Shown piece after piece: positions 1 to 10,150 of a stretch of 64,000 bases of DNA. Source of the DNA: Spongiibacter pelagi. Its GTDB lineage: Bacteria; Pseudomonadota; Gammaproteobacteria; Pseudomonadales; Spongiibacteraceae. The first letter of the stretch is position 1. Every line of letters begins with the position of its first letter. The notes beneath the pieces are model-generated. The model did no database searches. It saw only the letters and a list, made by a program, of their open reading frames with translations, and was not told the DNA's origin. The stretch spans positions 124,001-188,000 of the forward strand of contig NZ_JACXLD010000002.1 of assembly GCF_014705705.1 (NCBI RefSeq). The letters are read 5' to 3'. Both the position numbers and the translations under genes were made by a program.

Positions 1-1782
1 CTAGGAACCAGTAATTCGCTGGTGGCCAGTTTTCGCAATGGTTCGGTGCAGACACTGCCTGATCTTGATGGGCGGCATTTATTGCCCTCCGTGGTTCACT
101 ACGGTGAGCAGGGGCAGATGTTATTGGGTAATGCTGCTTTGGCCGTAGCGGGTGAGGATGCCGAAAATACCCTGATGTCGATCAAGCGACTGATGGGGCG
201 CAGTTATCGTGATGTGGCACAAGCTGATGTGCTGTCGCCTTATACCCTTGTTGATTGCGGCGAGGATATGGTCAAACTCAAAACCCGTGTCGGGGATATT
301 TCGCCAGTACAGGTTTCTGCCGAAATTCTAAAAACTCTGGCTGAGCGGGCAGTAGAAACCCTTGGTGGTGAGCTGGATGGGGCGGTAATTACCGTGCCCG
401 CCTATTTTGATGACGCCCAGCGCCAAGCGACTAAAGACGCCGCCCAAATTGCCGGTTTGAAAGTGCTGCGCTTATTAAATGAGCCCACCGCAGCGGCGGT
501 CGCCTACGGTTTGGACGAGCGAGAAGAGGGCGCGGTTGCGGTCTTTGATTTGGGTGGTGGGACCTTCGATATCTCTGTTTTGCAAATGCAAAAAGGCGTG
601 TTTGAAGTGCTTGCAACCGGTGGTGATTCTGCCCTGGGTGGTGATGATTTTGACGTTGAAATAGCGCGCTGGTTTGCCGGCGAGTCTATTGCTACCTTGT
701 CTGCCGCTCAGCGTCGTCAGTTACTTAATGCCTGTAAAGCAGCAAAAGAAACCTTCGCAAATCCCGAACTGAATCAAGTTGAGATTGAGGTTTTGGGGCA
801 GTCAAAATTACTGACTCGCGAGCAGTTGAATGCCTTGCTCGATCCATTGATTGATCGCTGTATTCGCGCCTGTAAGCGCGCCCTGAGAGATGCCCGCCTA
901 AGCGCGGATAATATTCTCAATGTGGTGATGGTGGGCGGTTCAACTCGCACACTTCGCGTTCGTGAACGCGTGGCGGAGTGGTTTGGTCGTGAGCCGCTAA
1001 CGTCTATTGATCCGGACAAAGTTGTTGCCCTCGGTGCTGCGCAGCAGGCAGAGCAATTGGTGGGTAATCGTCAGGGCGATGAGGTGTTATTGCTAGACGT
1101 GATTCCGCTGTCGCTGGGTATTGAAACCATGGGTGGTTTGACGGAAAAAATTATCCATCGCAACACCACGATTCCGGTGGCAATGGCTCAGGAATTTACA
1201 ACGTTTAAAGACGGCCAAACAGCAATGGCTATTCACGTAGTTCAGGGCGAGCGTGAATTGGTGGAAGATTGCCGCTCCTTGGCGCGTTTTGAATTAAAGG
1301 GTATTCCGCCGATGGTGGCGGGTGCGGCGCGTATTCGCGTGACCTTTCAGGTTGATGCCGATGGTTTATTGCAAGTCGCTGCCAAAGAAGAAACCACCGG
1401 CGTGGAAAGTCAGGTACAAGTAAAGCCGGCTTACGGCCTGAGCGATGGCGATATCGCCGATATGTTGAAGGCCTCGTGGGCGTCGGCGGGTGAAGACAAA
1501 GAAGCGCGTGCTCTTCGCGAGCAACAGGTTGAGGCAGAGGCTTTGTTGCAGGCACTATCAGCGGCATTATTGGCAGATGGTGAAGCGCTGCTTAGCGAAG
1601 ATGAGCAAAAGGCCTTGTTGGCCGATATGGAAAAGCTGCATAACGAGCGTGAACAGGGTACGGCGGCCAGCATTGCGAATCAGATCGAATTGGTCGGCAA
1701 GGCCAGCGAGACTTTTGCTGAGCGCCGAATGAATGCCAGTATTAAAAAAGCCCTCGCCGGACGGCGAGTCGACGATCTTTAA
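1..1782 (+). CDS. hscA: Fe-S protein assembly chaperone HscA (5' end cut by window)
   Basis: Hsp70-class chaperone dedicated to iron-sulfur cluster transfer; with HscB it binds IscU and uses ATP to release the cluster to acceptors. The frame is open from base 1 with [10 protein letters not shown], the Hsp70 phosphate-1 loop, so about 20-25 N-terminal residues lie outside the window. The GTG at 22 is not the real start. The nucleotide-binding domain shows [24 protein letters not shown] and VMVGGSTR; the substrate-binding domain begins near [14 protein letters not shown]. 593 codons are visible against about 616 for E. coli HscA. fdx follows after 12 bases, the usual isc order. Very sure. Confidence 0.97.
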   Translation, partial: LGTSNSLVASFRNGSVQTLPDLDGRHLLPSVVHYGEQGQMLLGNAALAVAGEDAENTLMSIKRLMGRSYRDVAQADVLSPYTLVDCGEDMVKLKTRVGDISPVQVSAEILKTLAERAVETLGGELDGAVITVPAYFDDAQRQATKDAAQIAGLKVLRLLNEPTAAAVAYGLDEREEGAVAVFDLGGGTFDISVLQMQKGVFEVLATGGDSALGGDDFDVEIARWFAGESIATLSAAQRRQLLNACKAAKETFANPELNQVEIEVLGQSKLLTREQLNALLDPLIDRCIRACKRALRDARLSADNILNVVMVGGSTRTLRVRERVAEWFGREPLTSIDPDKVVALGAAQQAEQLVGNRQGDEVLLLDVIPLSLGIETMGGLTEKIIHRNTTIPVAMAQEFTTFKDGQTAMAIHVVQGERELVEDCRSLARFELKGIPPMVAGAARIRVTFQVDADGLLQVAAKEETTGVESQVQVKPAYGLSDGDIADMLKASWASAGEDKEARALREQQVEAEALLQALSAALLADGEALLSEDEQKALLADMEKLHNEREQGTAASIANQIELVGKASETFAERRMNASIKKALAGRRVDDL

Positions 1783-1794
1783 AGGAGTTGGGAC

Positions 1795-2133
1795 ATGCCG
1801 CGATTAGTGGTATTGCCGCATCAGGAATTGTGCCCGGACGGTGAGCTGATTGAAGCGCCAACGGGTGAGACTATTTGTGATGTGTTATTGGCCAATGGCA
1901 TTGAGCTAGAGCATGCCTGCGAGAAATCCTGTGCCTGTACCACCTGTCATGTGGTGGTACGTGAGGGTTTTGATTCGCTCAATGAGGCGGATGAGCTGGA
2001 AGAAGATATGCTCGACAAGGCGTGGGGCTTAGAGCCTGAGTCTCGATTGAGCTGTCAGGCGCAAGTGGGTACTGAAGACCTTGTGGTTGAAATTCCGCGC
2101 TACACCATCAATATGGTTTCCGAACGCCATTAA
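1795..2133 (+). CDS. fdx: ISC-system [2Fe-2S] ferredoxin
   Basis: Adrenodoxin-type ferredoxin that donates electrons during Fe-S cluster assembly on IscU. The 112 residues match the family length. Cluster ligands are Cys42, Cys48, Cys51 and Cys87, in the motif HACEKSCACTTC plus LSCQ; the extra Cys46 typical of Isc ferredoxins is also present. A Shine-Dalgarno AAAGGAG sits just upstream of the ATG. It lies between hscA and iscX, spaced by 12 and 13 bases, so it is surely part of the isc transcript. Confidence 0.97.
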   Translation: MPRLVVLPHQELCPDGELIEAPTGETICDVLLANGIELEHACEKSCACTTCHVVVREGFDSLNEADELEEDMLDKAWGLEPESRLSCQAQVGTEDLVVEIPRYTINMVSERH

Positions 2134-2146
2134 TGGGGGGTAAATC

Positions 2147-2347
2147 ATGGGCTTGAAGTGGGTAGATGTGCTGGATATTGGTATCGAACTGGCGGAAAAA
2201 TTTCCCGATCAGGATCCGACCTATATCAATTTTGTAGACCTGCGCAATATGGTTATGGCGCTGGATGATTTCGATGATGATCCCGCTCGCTGCGGTGAAA
2301 AAGTACTTGAAGCCATTCAAAGCGCTTGGCTCGACGAGCGCGATTAA
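2147..2347 (+). CDS. iscX: Fe-S assembly protein IscX
   Basis: Small acidic protein (66 aa) of the IscX/YfhJ family, which binds iron and IscS and modulates cluster assembly. The LKWVDVLDIGIELAEKFPD start and the DPTYINFVDLRNMV and DDFDDDP segments are characteristic. A GGGGG-type ribosome site precedes the ATG. It is the last gene of the isc operon and is followed by an imperfect hairpin and then the ndk promoter region. Confidence 0.96.
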   Translation: MGLKWVDVLDIGIELAEKFPDQDPTYINFVDLRNMVMALDDFDDDPARCGEKVLEAIQSAWLDERD

Positions 2348-2355
2348 TCCTTTCT

Positions 2356-2395
2356 GATTCCGCTTTTCGGGCTTTCGTGCCGGGAAGCGGGAATC
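2356..2395 (+). terminator. Hairpin after iscX, possible terminator
   Basis: GATTCCGCTT at 2356-2365 pairs with AAGCGGGAATC at 2385-2395 with one bulged G. It sits 9 bases past the iscX stop. There is no clear T-run after the stem (CTTTAC), so intrinsic termination is uncertain; it marks the end of the isc operon in any case. Confidence 0.4.
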
Positions 2396-2441
2396 CTTTA
2401 CAAGTCTTGCGGTCAGAATACCTATTTACGCCCAATGCGCG

Positions 2442-2447
2442 TATAAT
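2442..2447 (+). promoter_or_regulatory. -10 element upstream of ndk
   Basis: A perfect TATAAT lies 82 bases before the ndk start in the iscX-ndk gap. No good -35 hexamer is seen 16-18 bases upstream (TACCTA at the 17-base spacing), so the promoter may depend on an activator or on upstream contacts. The spacing leaves a leader of about 75 bases. Confidence 0.5.
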
Positions 2448-2529
2448 TCTGCGGTTTTATTGGCCGTAAGCCTGCTTGTTTCTGTTGGCTACTGCCGACT
2501 TTGTTTTTTAGCATACTGGAGAAAGTCCC

Positions 2530-2958
2530 ATGGGCGTTGAACGCACCCTGTCTATCGTTAAACCTGATGCCGTTGCCAAGAATGCAATTGGTGAAATCTA
2601 CAGCCGTTTTGAGAAAGCCGGTCTGCGGATTGTGGCGGCAAAAATGTTGCGTCTGAGCCGCGAGCAAGCCGAAGGTTTTTATGCAGAGCACAAGGGCCGT
2701 CCTTTCTTCCCTGCGCTGGTAGACTTCATGACCTCTGGCCCAGTGACTGTTCAAGTGCTGGAAGGTGAAGGCGCTATTCTGATGAACCGCGAGCTGATGG
2801 GTGCAACTAACCCTAAAGAAGCGGCGGCTGGCACTATTCGTGCTGACTTTGCTGAGTCTATCGACGCCAACGCGGTACACGGTTCTGACTCTGCCACTTC
2901 TGCTGAGCGCGAAATTGCATACTTCTTTGCAACTAGCGAAATTTGCGACCGCGCCTAA
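2530..2958 (+). CDS. ndk: Nucleoside diphosphate kinase
   Basis: Transfers the gamma-phosphate of ATP to nucleoside diphosphates through a phosphohistidine. The catalytic His is His117 in NAVHGSDS. The N-terminus [15 protein letters not shown] and the [16 protein letters not shown] and AATGTIRADF-like segments are standard. 142 aa is the usual bacterial length. The ATG is preceded by CTGGAGAAAG. The position between isc and rlmN is conserved in gammaproteobacteria. Confidence 0.98.
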   Translation: MGVERTLSIVKPDAVAKNAIGEIYSRFEKAGLRIVAAKMLRLSREQAEGFYAEHKGRPFFPALVDFMTSGPVTVQVLEGEGAILMNRELMGATNPKEAAAGTIRADFAESIDANAVHGSDSATSAEREIAYFFATSEICDRA

Positions 2959-2980
2959 TTAGGCATCGGGAGTAGGGCGC

Positions 2981-4144
2981 GTGGGGGAAAACCTTGTGAA
3001 TGAAGTCAGCCCGTCAGCGGAGACCGAAAAGGTCAATCTGCTGGGTATGTCACGTTCGAAAATGGAGGCCTGGTTGGTCTCCATTGGCGAGAAGCCGTTC
3101 CGCGCCCAACAAATTCTGAAATGGATTCACCACACCGGTGTGGATGATTTCAATGATATGAGCAATCTGGGTAAGGCCCTGCGGGCCAAGCTGAGTGAGA
3201 TTGCTGAAATTCGTCCACCCTTGGTGGAGCGACAACTGGATTCTGTCGACGGCACCCGCAAATGGGCGGTTCAGGTCGGCGGCGGCAATTTGGTTGAAAC
3301 GGTTTTTATACCCGATGGCGACCGGGGCACACTTTGCGTGTCTTCGCAGGTAGGCTGTAGCTTAGATTGCAGCTTTTGCTCAACGGGAAAACAGGGTTTT
3401 ATGCGCGACCTGACCGCCGCCGAAATTATCGGACAAGTGTGGTTGGCACTGAAATCCTTTGATGCGTTCCAATCAGGTAAAGGCCGGGTCGTCACCAATG
3501 TGGTGATGATGGGCATGGGCGAACCCCTGCTTAATTTCGACAATGTGGTCGATGCCACCAGCCTGATGATGGATGATTTTGGCTACGGCCTGTCCAAGCG
3601 CCGGGTTACCCTGAGTACTTCGGGTGTGGTGCCAATGCTGGACAAACTCGGCGATGTCTCCGAGGTATCACTCGCGGTATCTCTACACGCGCCTAATGAC
3701 GCTCTGCGCAACGAATTAGTACCCATCAATAAACGCTACCCGATTGCTGAACTACTGGCTGCCTGTAAGCGCTATCTTGATAAGCAGGCAGATCGCCACC
3801 GCGTGGTAACAGTGGAATACACCTTGATTGCCGGCGTGAATGACCGTCTTGAGCACGCTCACGAGTTGGCCGAAGTTCTCCGTGTATTGCCCTGTAAAAT
3901 TAATTTGATTCCGTTTAATCCGTTCCCCTTGTCAGATTATCAACGCCCCTCTAAAACGGCGATTTCTAAATTCTGGCAAATCTTGAACGATGCGGGCTAT
4001 GTCACCACTGTGCGTACTACCCGTGGTGATGATATTGATGCGGCCTGTGGTCAGCTCGCCGGTTTGGTACAAGATCGCACCCGTCGCAGCGAGCGTTATC
4101 GCCGCCAAGCGGAAGAACAAACCCAGACGATACGCCTAGTTTAA
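2981..4144 (+). CDS. rlmN: 23S rRNA/tRNA adenine-C2 methyltransferase RlmN
   Basis: Radical-SAM enzyme that methylates A2503 of 23S rRNA and A37 of some tRNAs. The radical-SAM cluster Cys are C126, C130 and C133 (CSLDCSFC). The two further conserved Cys are C119 (GTLCVSSQ) and C356 (DAACGQ, the methyl-carrying position in E. coli C355). The start is unsure. GTG 2981 gives 387 aa, but GTG 2996 has a better-spaced GGGGGA seven bases upstream, so the protein may begin VNEVSPS. The gene lies 22 bases after ndk and 9 before pilW. Confidence 0.96.
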   Translation: MGENLVNEVSPSAETEKVNLLGMSRSKMEAWLVSIGEKPFRAQQILKWIHHTGVDDFNDMSNLGKALRAKLSEIAEIRPPLVERQLDSVDGTRKWAVQVGGGNLVETVFIPDGDRGTLCVSSQVGCSLDCSFCSTGKQGFMRDLTAAEIIGQVWLALKSFDAFQSGKGRVVTNVVMMGMGEPLLNFDNVVDATSLMMDDFGYGLSKRRVTLSTSGVVPMLDKLGDVSEVSLAVSLHAPNDALRNELVPINKRYPIAELLAACKRYLDKQADRHRVVTVEYTLIAGVNDRLEHAHELAEVLRVLPCKINLIPFNPFPLSDYQRPSKTAISKFWQILNDAGYVTTVRTTRGDDIDAACGQLAGLVQDRTRRSERYRRQAEEQTQTIRLV

Positions 4145-4153
4145 GGAAACCTA

Positions 4154-4936
4154 ATGCGCAACGCTCAGGCACCACTACGTCAACTTGCGATAGTCGTTCT
4201 GTTAACACTGATGTCCGGTTGTGTTACCACTCAAACAGGTGGCTTTGCGGCCAAGGCCGACGAGGAAAAGGCCTACGAAACTTCGCTGCAGTTGGCGCGT
4301 GCCTATATTGCCAGCGGCCAATGGGATCAGGCCAAGCGCCATCTGCAATACGCCGAGTCGGTAGAAAAAAATAATCCTGAAACGCTGGAAGCGCTGGCTC
4401 TGGTTTTTCAAAATACCGGCGAAATTGAAATCGCCGATCAGTACTACAGCCGTGCTGTTGCCTCTGCGCCTAAACAAATGCGTATCCGCAACAACTATGG
4501 CGCGTTTCTTTACAGCCAAGGTCGCTATCAAGCGGCGGCGTCTCAGTTGGAAGTGGTAGCCACCGATTTACTCTACGAGCGCCGTGTGGAAGCCTTTATT
4601 AACTTGGGCCGTTGCTACCTGAAACTGGATCGCCTACAAGATGCTGAAAATACCTTTCGTCGCGCTTACTTGATGGATCAAAAATCGCCATTGGTTTTAT
4701 CGTCCATGGCTGAAGTGACCTACCTCAATCGCAACTACCCGCAGTCGCAGGGATTTTATGATGCGTATCGAGCGCAAGTGCCGCAACAAACTGCAGCATC
4801 TTTGTGGTTAGGTATTCGCCTCGCTTGGGAGTTTGGCGATCAGGACGCCGCGTCGAGTTACGCCTTGGCATTGAAAAACTTGTATCCAAAATCGGAAGAA
4901 TATCTGCTGTATCGCCAATCTCAGCAACCAAGATAA
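4154..4936 (+). CDS. pilW: Type IV pilus biogenesis/stability lipoprotein PilW (PilF)
   Basis: TPR lipoprotein needed for multimerisation of the PilQ secretin and for pilus stability. The signal peptide ends in the lipobox LMSGC with lipidated Cys23. The rest is TPR repeats from about residue 36 to 230 (for example ALALVFQNTGEIEIADQYYSRAVASAP and AFINLGRCYLKLDRLQDAENTFRRAY). 260 aa fits the family. It occupies its classic place between rlmN and rodZ. The ATG follows TTAAGGAAACCT. Confidence 0.93.
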   Translation: MRNAQAPLRQLAIVVLLTLMSGCVTTQTGGFAAKADEEKAYETSLQLARAYIASGQWDQAKRHLQYAESVEKNNPETLEALALVFQNTGEIEIADQYYSRAVASAPKQMRIRNNYGAFLYSQGRYQAAASQLEVVATDLLYERRVEAFINLGRCYLKLDRLQDAENTFRRAYLMDQKSPLVLSSMAEVTYLNRNYPQSQGFYDAYRAQVPQQTAASLWLGIRLAWEFGDQDAASSYALALKNLYPKSEEYLLYRQSQQPR

Positions 4937-4985
4937 GTCAGTTTTCTGGCAAGATTCTGAAACAGTGCAACAAGTGGCAGCGTAA

Positions 4986-5810
4986 ATGAGTAGTTCTCAC
5001 CCCCTAGAAGGCCCGCCGGGTGCAATTTTGCGCGAGGCGAGACTCCAGGCTGGAAAATCAATCCCAGAGACTGCTGACGCCTTAAATTTACTGATTCGCT
5101 ACGTTGAGGCGCTGGAAGACAACGACTACTCCCGTTTTAATTCGCCACTGTTCGCCAAAGGTTACATCAAAGCCTACGCCCGTTATTTGGGATTGGACGA
5201 AGAACCTTTGCTGCGCGATTGTGAGCGGGTTTGTGCGCGGGAAGATAAGCGCAAGGCGCGGGACGATCGCCGAGTTGGTATCGCCAAGGCTCCGGGTAAT
5301 GCGCCGCTGATTATGGCTTTTGTGCTGGCGCTAATTATTTGGATTTTGAGCGTTTGGTTCTTTACTGATAAAGCGGATTCTCATCTGGAAGTAACGCTGT
5401 TAGAGGTTATTCATCCCAATCAGCTAGAAAACCAAAAGCCTGAATCTCAAAAGGGGCCTCAAAAATCTCCAGCGCCGTTACTCGGTAATGTGCTTTTGAA
5501 CCGCTATGAAACAGAGACCGCCCAAACCCTTGAGCCCGCTGAACAAGCGGAAGGGCAGTTGGCGGAAGTGCGTCTGCATTTCAGTGATACCGTTTGGATC
5601 GAATTGCGCGATAACAACGGCAATATTGTGCTGAGCGGCGTTCAGGAAGGCGGTAAAGATTTAAGACTGACAGTGCTGGGCCCGGTTGAATTGGGCACCT
5701 TAAATTGGCCGGGTGTAGCAATGGATTACAACAATTATCCGGTAAAATTTGAGCGGGTGGCCGAGCCATCATCAAACAATGCAATTCGTGTACGGATAGG
5801 TGAATTATGA
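4986..5810 (+). CDS. rodZ: Cell-shape protein RodZ
   Basis: Membrane protein that links MreB to the cell-wall elongation machinery. The N-terminal Xre-type helix-turn-helix covers about residues 10-85 ([20 protein letters not shown]... [17 protein letters not shown]). One transmembrane segment lies at about 107-126 ([20 protein letters not shown]). A Pro/Gln-rich periplasmic linker leads to the C-terminal DUF4115 beta domain, about 195-274. The stop overlaps the ispG start by four bases (ATGA), so translation is coupled. Confidence 0.93.
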   Translation: MSSSHPLEGPPGAILREARLQAGKSIPETADALNLLIRYVEALEDNDYSRFNSPLFAKGYIKAYARYLGLDEEPLLRDCERVCAREDKRKARDDRRVGIAKAPGNAPLIMAFVLALIIWILSVWFFTDKADSHLEVTLLEVIHPNQLENQKPESQKGPQKSPAPLLGNVLLNRYETETAQTLEPAEQAEGQLAEVRLHFSDTVWIELRDNNGNIVLSGVQEGGKDLRLTVLGPVELGTLNWPGVAMDYNNYPVKFERVAEPSSNNAIRVRIGEL

Positions 5811-6919
5811 AAATGGAATCTCCCATCAAGCGCCGTAAATCCCGACAAATTCATGTCGGCAAGGTTGCGGTTGGTGGTGATGCACCGATTTCGGTGCAGA
5901 GTATGACCAATACCGACACCTGCGATGTAGAGGCGACGGTTGCCCAGATTAATCAATTGGAAGCGGCTTGCGCGGATATTGTGCGCGTCTCTGTGCCCAG
6001 CATGGAGGCCGCTGAAGCCTTCAAAGCCATTCGTCAACGAGTGAATGTGCCGCTCGTTGCGGATATCCACTTCGACTACAAAATCGCCCTGAAAGTGGCG
6101 GAATACGGTGTAGATTGCCTGCGTATTAATCCGGGTAATATTGGCCGCGAAGACAAAGTACGCGCGGTGGTAGACGCTGCTCGCGATAAAAATATTCCGA
6201 TTCGTATCGGGGTGAATGCCGGTTCTCTTGAGAAAGACCTGCAGCGTAAATATGGCGAACCTACACCGGAAGCGCTGGTGGAGTCGGCCATGCGCCATAT
6301 CGATATTCTCGACCGCCTCAATTTTCAGGAATACAAACTGAGCGTTAAAGCCTCAGATGTATTTATGGCAGTGGCGGCCTATCGCTTAATTGCCAGCCAG
6401 ATTGAACAGCCTTTGCACCTCGGTATTACTGAGGCAGGTGGCCTGCGAGGCGGCACCGTTAAATCCGCCGTGGGTTTGGGTATGTTGCTGATGGATGGCA
6501 TTGGCGACACTATTCGTGTTTCCTTGGCCGCTGATCCGGTAGAAGAAATCAAAGTGGGCTACGAGATTTTGAAGAGCCTCAAGCTGCGCACCAAGGGCAT
6601 TAATTTTATTGCCTGCCCGAGCTGCTCTCGTCAGAACTTTGATGTTATCGGCACCATGAATGAGCTGGAGTCCCGTCTTGAAGATGTGACAACGCCGCTG
6701 GATGTGGCGGTGATTGGCTGCTTTGTAAATGGCCCGGGCGAAGCGAAAGAAGTGGACATTGGTCTGACCGGTGGCACGCCTAGCAACCTTGTTTATATGG
6801 GCGGTGAAAAATCCCATAAGGTGCAGAACGCCGAACTAGTGGATCACCTCGAAAAATTGATTCGCGATAAAGTGGCGGAAAAACAGCAACAAGACGAGTC
6901 GCTCATCGCGCGCGGATAA
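5807..6919 (+). CDS. ispG: 4-hydroxy-3-methylbut-2-enyl diphosphate synthase
   Basis: Flavodoxin/ferredoxin-dependent [4Fe-4S] enzyme of the MEP isoprenoid pathway, converting MEcPP to HMBPP. Cluster Cys are C270 and C273 ([12 protein letters not shown]) and C305 ([10 protein letters not shown]), with the fourth ligand Glu312. The TIM-barrel part carries RINPGNIG and [11 protein letters not shown]. 370 aa is normal for the gammaproteobacterial type. It starts inside the rodZ stop; a 69-base gap with a GGCC-type hairpin (6929-6952) separates it from hisS. Confidence 0.97.
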   Translation: MKMESPIKRRKSRQIHVGKVAVGGDAPISVQSMTNTDTCDVEATVAQINQLEAACADIVRVSVPSMEAAEAFKAIRQRVNVPLVADIHFDYKIALKVAEYGVDCLRINPGNIGREDKVRAVVDAARDKNIPIRIGVNAGSLEKDLQRKYGEPTPEALVESAMRHIDILDRLNFQEYKLSVKASDVFMAVAAYRLIASQIEQPLHLGITEAGGLRGGTVKSAVGLGMLLMDGIGDTIRVSLAADPVEEIKVGYEILKSLKLRTKGINFIACPSCSRQNFDVIGTMNELESRLEDVTTPLDVAVIGCFVNGPGEAKEVDIGLTGGTPSNLVYMGGEKSHKVQNAELVDHLEKLIRDKVAEKQQQDESLIARG

Positions 6920-6988
6920 GAACAATCGGCCTGTATCTGCGGGGTACGGGCCACTTAATTTAGAACATTTGGTTTTACGGTAAACAAC

Positions 6989-8269
6989 TTGGCACGTATT
7001 CAATCTATTCGCGGCATGAACGATATCCTGCCGGACGAAACCCCACGCTGGCAGTACCTTGAAGAAAAGGTGCGTGTATTGCTGGCGCGCTACGGCTACC
7101 GGGAAATTCGTTTTCCTATCGTAGAGCAGACCGAACTGTTTAAACGCTCTATTGGTGAAGTCACTGATATCGTCGAAAAAGAAATGTATACCTTCGAAGA
7201 TCGCAATGGCGACAGCCTGGCACTGCGTCCCGAAGGTACCGCCTGTTGTGTACGCGCCTGTGAGCAAAACGGCCTGCTGCACAATCAACAGCAACGGCTC
7301 TGGTATCAGGGGCCAATGTTCCGCCATGAGCGTCCCCAAAAAGGGCGTCAGCGTCAGTTTCACCAAATCGGTGTAGAAACCTTTGGCATGAACGGGCCGG
7401 ATATCGACGCAGAGCTGATTATTATGACCGCGCGTTTGTGGCGGGAATTGGGCATTTTGGATTCGCTAACGCTGGAGCTAAACAGCATTGGCACCAGTGA
7501 GTCGCGTCAGGCTTACCGTCAAGCCTTATTGGGTTATCTCAGCCAATTTGAATCACAATTAGACGAAGACAGCCGTCGCCGCTTGGGTAGCAATCCGCTG
7601 CGAATTCTCGACAGCAAAGTGCCGGAAACCCAGGCCTTGCTCAAAGATGCGCCGGTGCTCTCTGATTATTTGGATGAAACCTCCAAGCAGCATTTTGATG
7701 GGCTCTGTGCCCGACTTGAAGCGGCTGGGGTGTCCTATCGCTTAAACACCAAGTTGGTGCGCGGTCTGGATTATTACGGCTTAACCGTGTTTGAGTGGAC
7801 TACCGATGCGCTGGGTGCGCAGGGCACGGTTTGCGCCGGCGGCCGTTACGATGGCCTGGTAGAACAATTGGGCGGCAAGCCGACCCCCGCCGTTGGTTTT
7901 GCCATGGGTGTAGAGCGCCTCTGCTTATTAATGGAAGCCCTTTCAGTGGCGCCGGAAACTCCTGCGCTGGCTGATGTCTATATGGTCGCAATTGGTGATG
8001 CGGCCGAGCTGGCGGCTTTAACTCTGGCTGAAAAGTTACGCGACCAACTTTCAGTGAATGTTTTACTGAACTGTGGCGGCGGCAGTTTTAAAAGCCAGTT
8101 TAAGAAAGCAGATAAAAGCGGTGCGGCTGTTGCATTGGTTCTGGCTGAAGATGAGCTGGCCTCGGGCAAGGTCGCCGTTAAAGCATTGCGCGATGCCGAC
8201 AAAGCGCAACAAACGATTATGCTGGATGAGGTAGCCGACATGCTGCGCCAGCAATATTTTTCAAATTGA
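6989..8269 (+). CDS. hisS: Histidyl-tRNA synthetase
   Basis: Class II aminoacyl-tRNA synthetase, 426 aa. Motif 2 is seen in the [17 protein letters not shown] region, the histidine A motif in [15 protein letters not shown], and motif 3 in [14 protein letters not shown]. The anticodon-binding domain occupies roughly the last 90 residues. The start is TTG, chosen because it yields the family N-terminus [14 protein letters not shown]; no ATG serves. The ribosome site is weak. It is followed after one base by the yfgM-like gene. Confidence 0.97.
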   Translation: MARIQSIRGMNDILPDETPRWQYLEEKVRVLLARYGYREIRFPIVEQTELFKRSIGEVTDIVEKEMYTFEDRNGDSLALRPEGTACCVRACEQNGLLHNQQQRLWYQGPMFRHERPQKGRQRQFHQIGVETFGMNGPDIDAELIIMTARLWRELGILDSLTLELNSIGTSESRQAYRQALLGYLSQFESQLDEDSRRRLGSNPLRILDSKVPETQALLKDAPVLSDYLDETSKQHFDGLCARLEAAGVSYRLNTKLVRGLDYYGLTVFEWTTDALGAQGTVCAGGRYDGLVEQLGGKPTPAVGFAMGVERLCLLMEALSVAPETPALADVYMVAIGDAAELAALTLAEKLRDQLSVNVLLNCGGGSFKSQFKKADKSGAAVALVLAEDELASGKVAVKALRDADKAQQTIMLDEVADMLRQQYFSN

Positions 8270-8270
8270 A

Positions 8271-8966
8271 GTGGTGAATGCAGTGGAAACCTATCGTACA
8301 GAAGAAGAACAAGTAAAAGCGATCAAGAGCTGGTGGCGCGACAACGGCAAGCAAACCGTAATTGGTATTGCTCTGGCCTTGGGTCTCGTTTTTGGCTGGA
8401 AATTTTGGCAGGGCCATAGCGCGGAACGCTCGGCGGATGCTTCGGTTATTTTTGATCAGTTGATGCAGGCGGATGAATTTGTACGCCGCGATGGCAGCAA
8501 GCTGGGCACCGCTAAGCAACTGGCCGCTGCGCTGAAATCGGAATTTTCCTCTGTGGCCTACGGTCAGTATGGCGCCTTGATGTTGGCGAAATATGCTGTG
8601 CAGGAAGGCGATTACGCTACCGCCGAAGCTGAACTGAATTGGGTGCTTGCGAAAAAGCCCGCGGTAGAGTTGGCTGGTCAGGCGCAGATGCGTTTGGCGC
8701 AAATTAAATTTGCGCAGGCGGATTATGCCGGAGCACGCAGTCAATTAGACGCGATTAAGTCGGGTTATGCCGCTGAAATTGCCGAGCTGCGCGGTGATAT
8801 TGCATTGGCGGAAGGCGATGAAAAAGCCGCTCTGGAATTTTATGTTCAAGCACAGTCATTAAATCGTGCGCAAGAACTGCCGTCGAACAACCCGCTGCTG
8901 CCAATGAAAATTAGCAATCTGAAAAACGTACAGAAGCCGGTGACGGTTGCGCAGGAGACAAAATAA
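8271..8966 (+). CDS. yfgM: YfgM-like TPR membrane protein
   Basis: Inner-membrane protein of the YfgM family, an ancillary SecYEG/periplasmic chaperone partner in E. coli. A short cytoplasmic tail (TYRTEEEQVKAIKSWWRDN) precedes one transmembrane segment at about 29-46 (TVIGIALALGLVFGWKFW), followed by a periplasmic TPR-like domain. The start is a GTG (8271; GTG 8283 is an alternative). The stop shares one base with bamB (TAATG). Position between hisS and bamB is conserved. Confidence 0.88.
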   Translation: MVNAVETYRTEEEQVKAIKSWWRDNGKQTVIGIALALGLVFGWKFWQGHSAERSADASVIFDQLMQADEFVRRDGSKLGTAKQLAAALKSEFSSVAYGQYGALMLAKYAVQEGDYATAEAELNWVLAKKPAVELAGQAQMRLAQIKFAQADYAGARSQLDAIKSGYAAEIAELRGDIALAEGDEKAALEFYVQAQSLNRAQELPSNNPLLPMKISNLKNVQKPVTVAQETK

Positions 8967-10126
8967 TGAAAATGGCGCAGGCAGTGCGGTTGCTGGCCGC
9001 CATCTTTCTGGGATTGAGTTTGGCCGCATGTTCTTCTACTCCAAGTAGTTCAGAACCCGCCAAATTGGTGGATTTCAAAGAAGAAAAGCGCCTAAAGAAA
9101 GTTTGGTCGCGCTCAATTGGTGACGGACAAGGCAAAGCCTATCACCGCATTACACCGGTGATTGATGGCGAGGAAATTTTCATTGCGGCCCACGACGGTG
9201 TTGTTGCTGCGTATACCACCGCAAAAGGTAAAAAAGTGTGGAAGCGCTCCCACGACCTGAATATCTCTGGTGGCGTAGGCGTGGGTGGTGCCATGGTATT
9301 TGTTGGCACCTCCGACGGCGAGGTTGTGGCCCTAGATCGTCTGACTGGTGACATTGTTTGGAAAACAGCAGTCCAAGGCGAAGTGTTAAGTGCGCCGGCC
9401 AGTAATGGCAGTGTAGTGGTCGCTCAAACCTATAGCGGTCAAGTTCACGGCTTTGACATTGTCGATGGCAAAATGCTGTGGACCTATAACGCTCAAGTGC
9501 CGAGATTGACCCTGCGCGGTACCAGCACGCCGGTGATTGTGCGCGACACGGTGCTGGTCGGTTTGGCCAATGGCCGTGTTGCTGCGCTCGATGTAGACAG
9601 CGGCAGTGTGCGTTGGGAACAGCGTGTGTCAGTACCCCAAGGCAGCACGGAAATTGAACGTCTGGTAGATGTTGATGGTCGCCTGCTGTTGACCGAGGGT
9701 GATCAAATCGTGGTTGCCACGGCTTATCAGGGCAAGCTGTTAGCGGTTGATATTGCCGGTGGCCGTCCGTTGTGGGCGAAAGATGCATCGAGCTATGTCG
9801 GTGCTACCGAAGCGCTGGGCAATATTTATGTGGTAGATGATCAGGGCACAATCAGTGCCGTGTCTGACGGTGGTCGCACTATTAACTGGACACAAACCCA
9901 GTTGGCGCGCCGCGAGCTGAGTGAGCCGCTGGCACAATCCGGCAGTATCGTGGTGGGTGATTACGAAGGTTATCTGCATCTGATTGCTCAGATTGATGGC
10001 CATCTGGAAGGTCGTGACCGCATTGACAGTTCGGGGATGCGAGCGCCGATGGCCTCGGATGCAGAGCGCATTTATGTGTACAGCAATGACGGTAAGCTGG
10101 CAGCCTATCGTATTGTGCAACGCTAA
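8966..10126 (+). CDS. bamB: Outer-membrane assembly lipoprotein BamB
   Basis: Component of the BAM complex that inserts beta-barrel proteins in the outer membrane. Lipobox LSLAAC gives lipid anchor Cys22. An eight-bladed PQQ-type propeller follows, with repeated GxVxALDxxxGxxxW patterns (EVVALDRLTGDIVWK, RVAALDVDSGSVRWE, KLLAVDIAGGRPLWA). 386 aa matches the family. It overlaps yfgM by one base and lies 24 bases before der. Confidence 0.95.
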   Translation: MKMAQAVRLLAAIFLGLSLAACSSTPSSSEPAKLVDFKEEKRLKKVWSRSIGDGQGKAYHRITPVIDGEEIFIAAHDGVVAAYTTAKGKKVWKRSHDLNISGGVGVGGAMVFVGTSDGEVVALDRLTGDIVWKTAVQGEVLSAPASNGSVVVAQTYSGQVHGFDIVDGKMLWTYNAQVPRLTLRGTSTPVIVRDTVLVGLANGRVAALDVDSGSVRWEQRVSVPQGSTEIERLVDVDGRLLLTEGDQIVVATAYQGKLLAVDIAGGRPLWAKDASSYVGATEALGNIYVVDDQGTISAVSDGGRTINWTQTQLARRELSEPLAQSGSIVVGDYEGYLHLIAQIDGHLEGRDRIDSSGMRAPMASDAERIYVYSNDGKLAAYRIVQR

Positions 10127-10150
10127 TTTTTGAGTTTTTGAGATTTCCAA

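Noticed and set aside
22-1782. HscA starting at GTG 22
   Set aside because: The Hsp70 nucleotide loop begins upstream of this codon, in frame from base 1, so the real start is outside the window.
5735-6298. 187-codon open frame on the minus strand across rodZ and ispG
   Set aside because: Shadow of two certain genes; composition (many His, Arg, Asn) is that of antisense of core genes.
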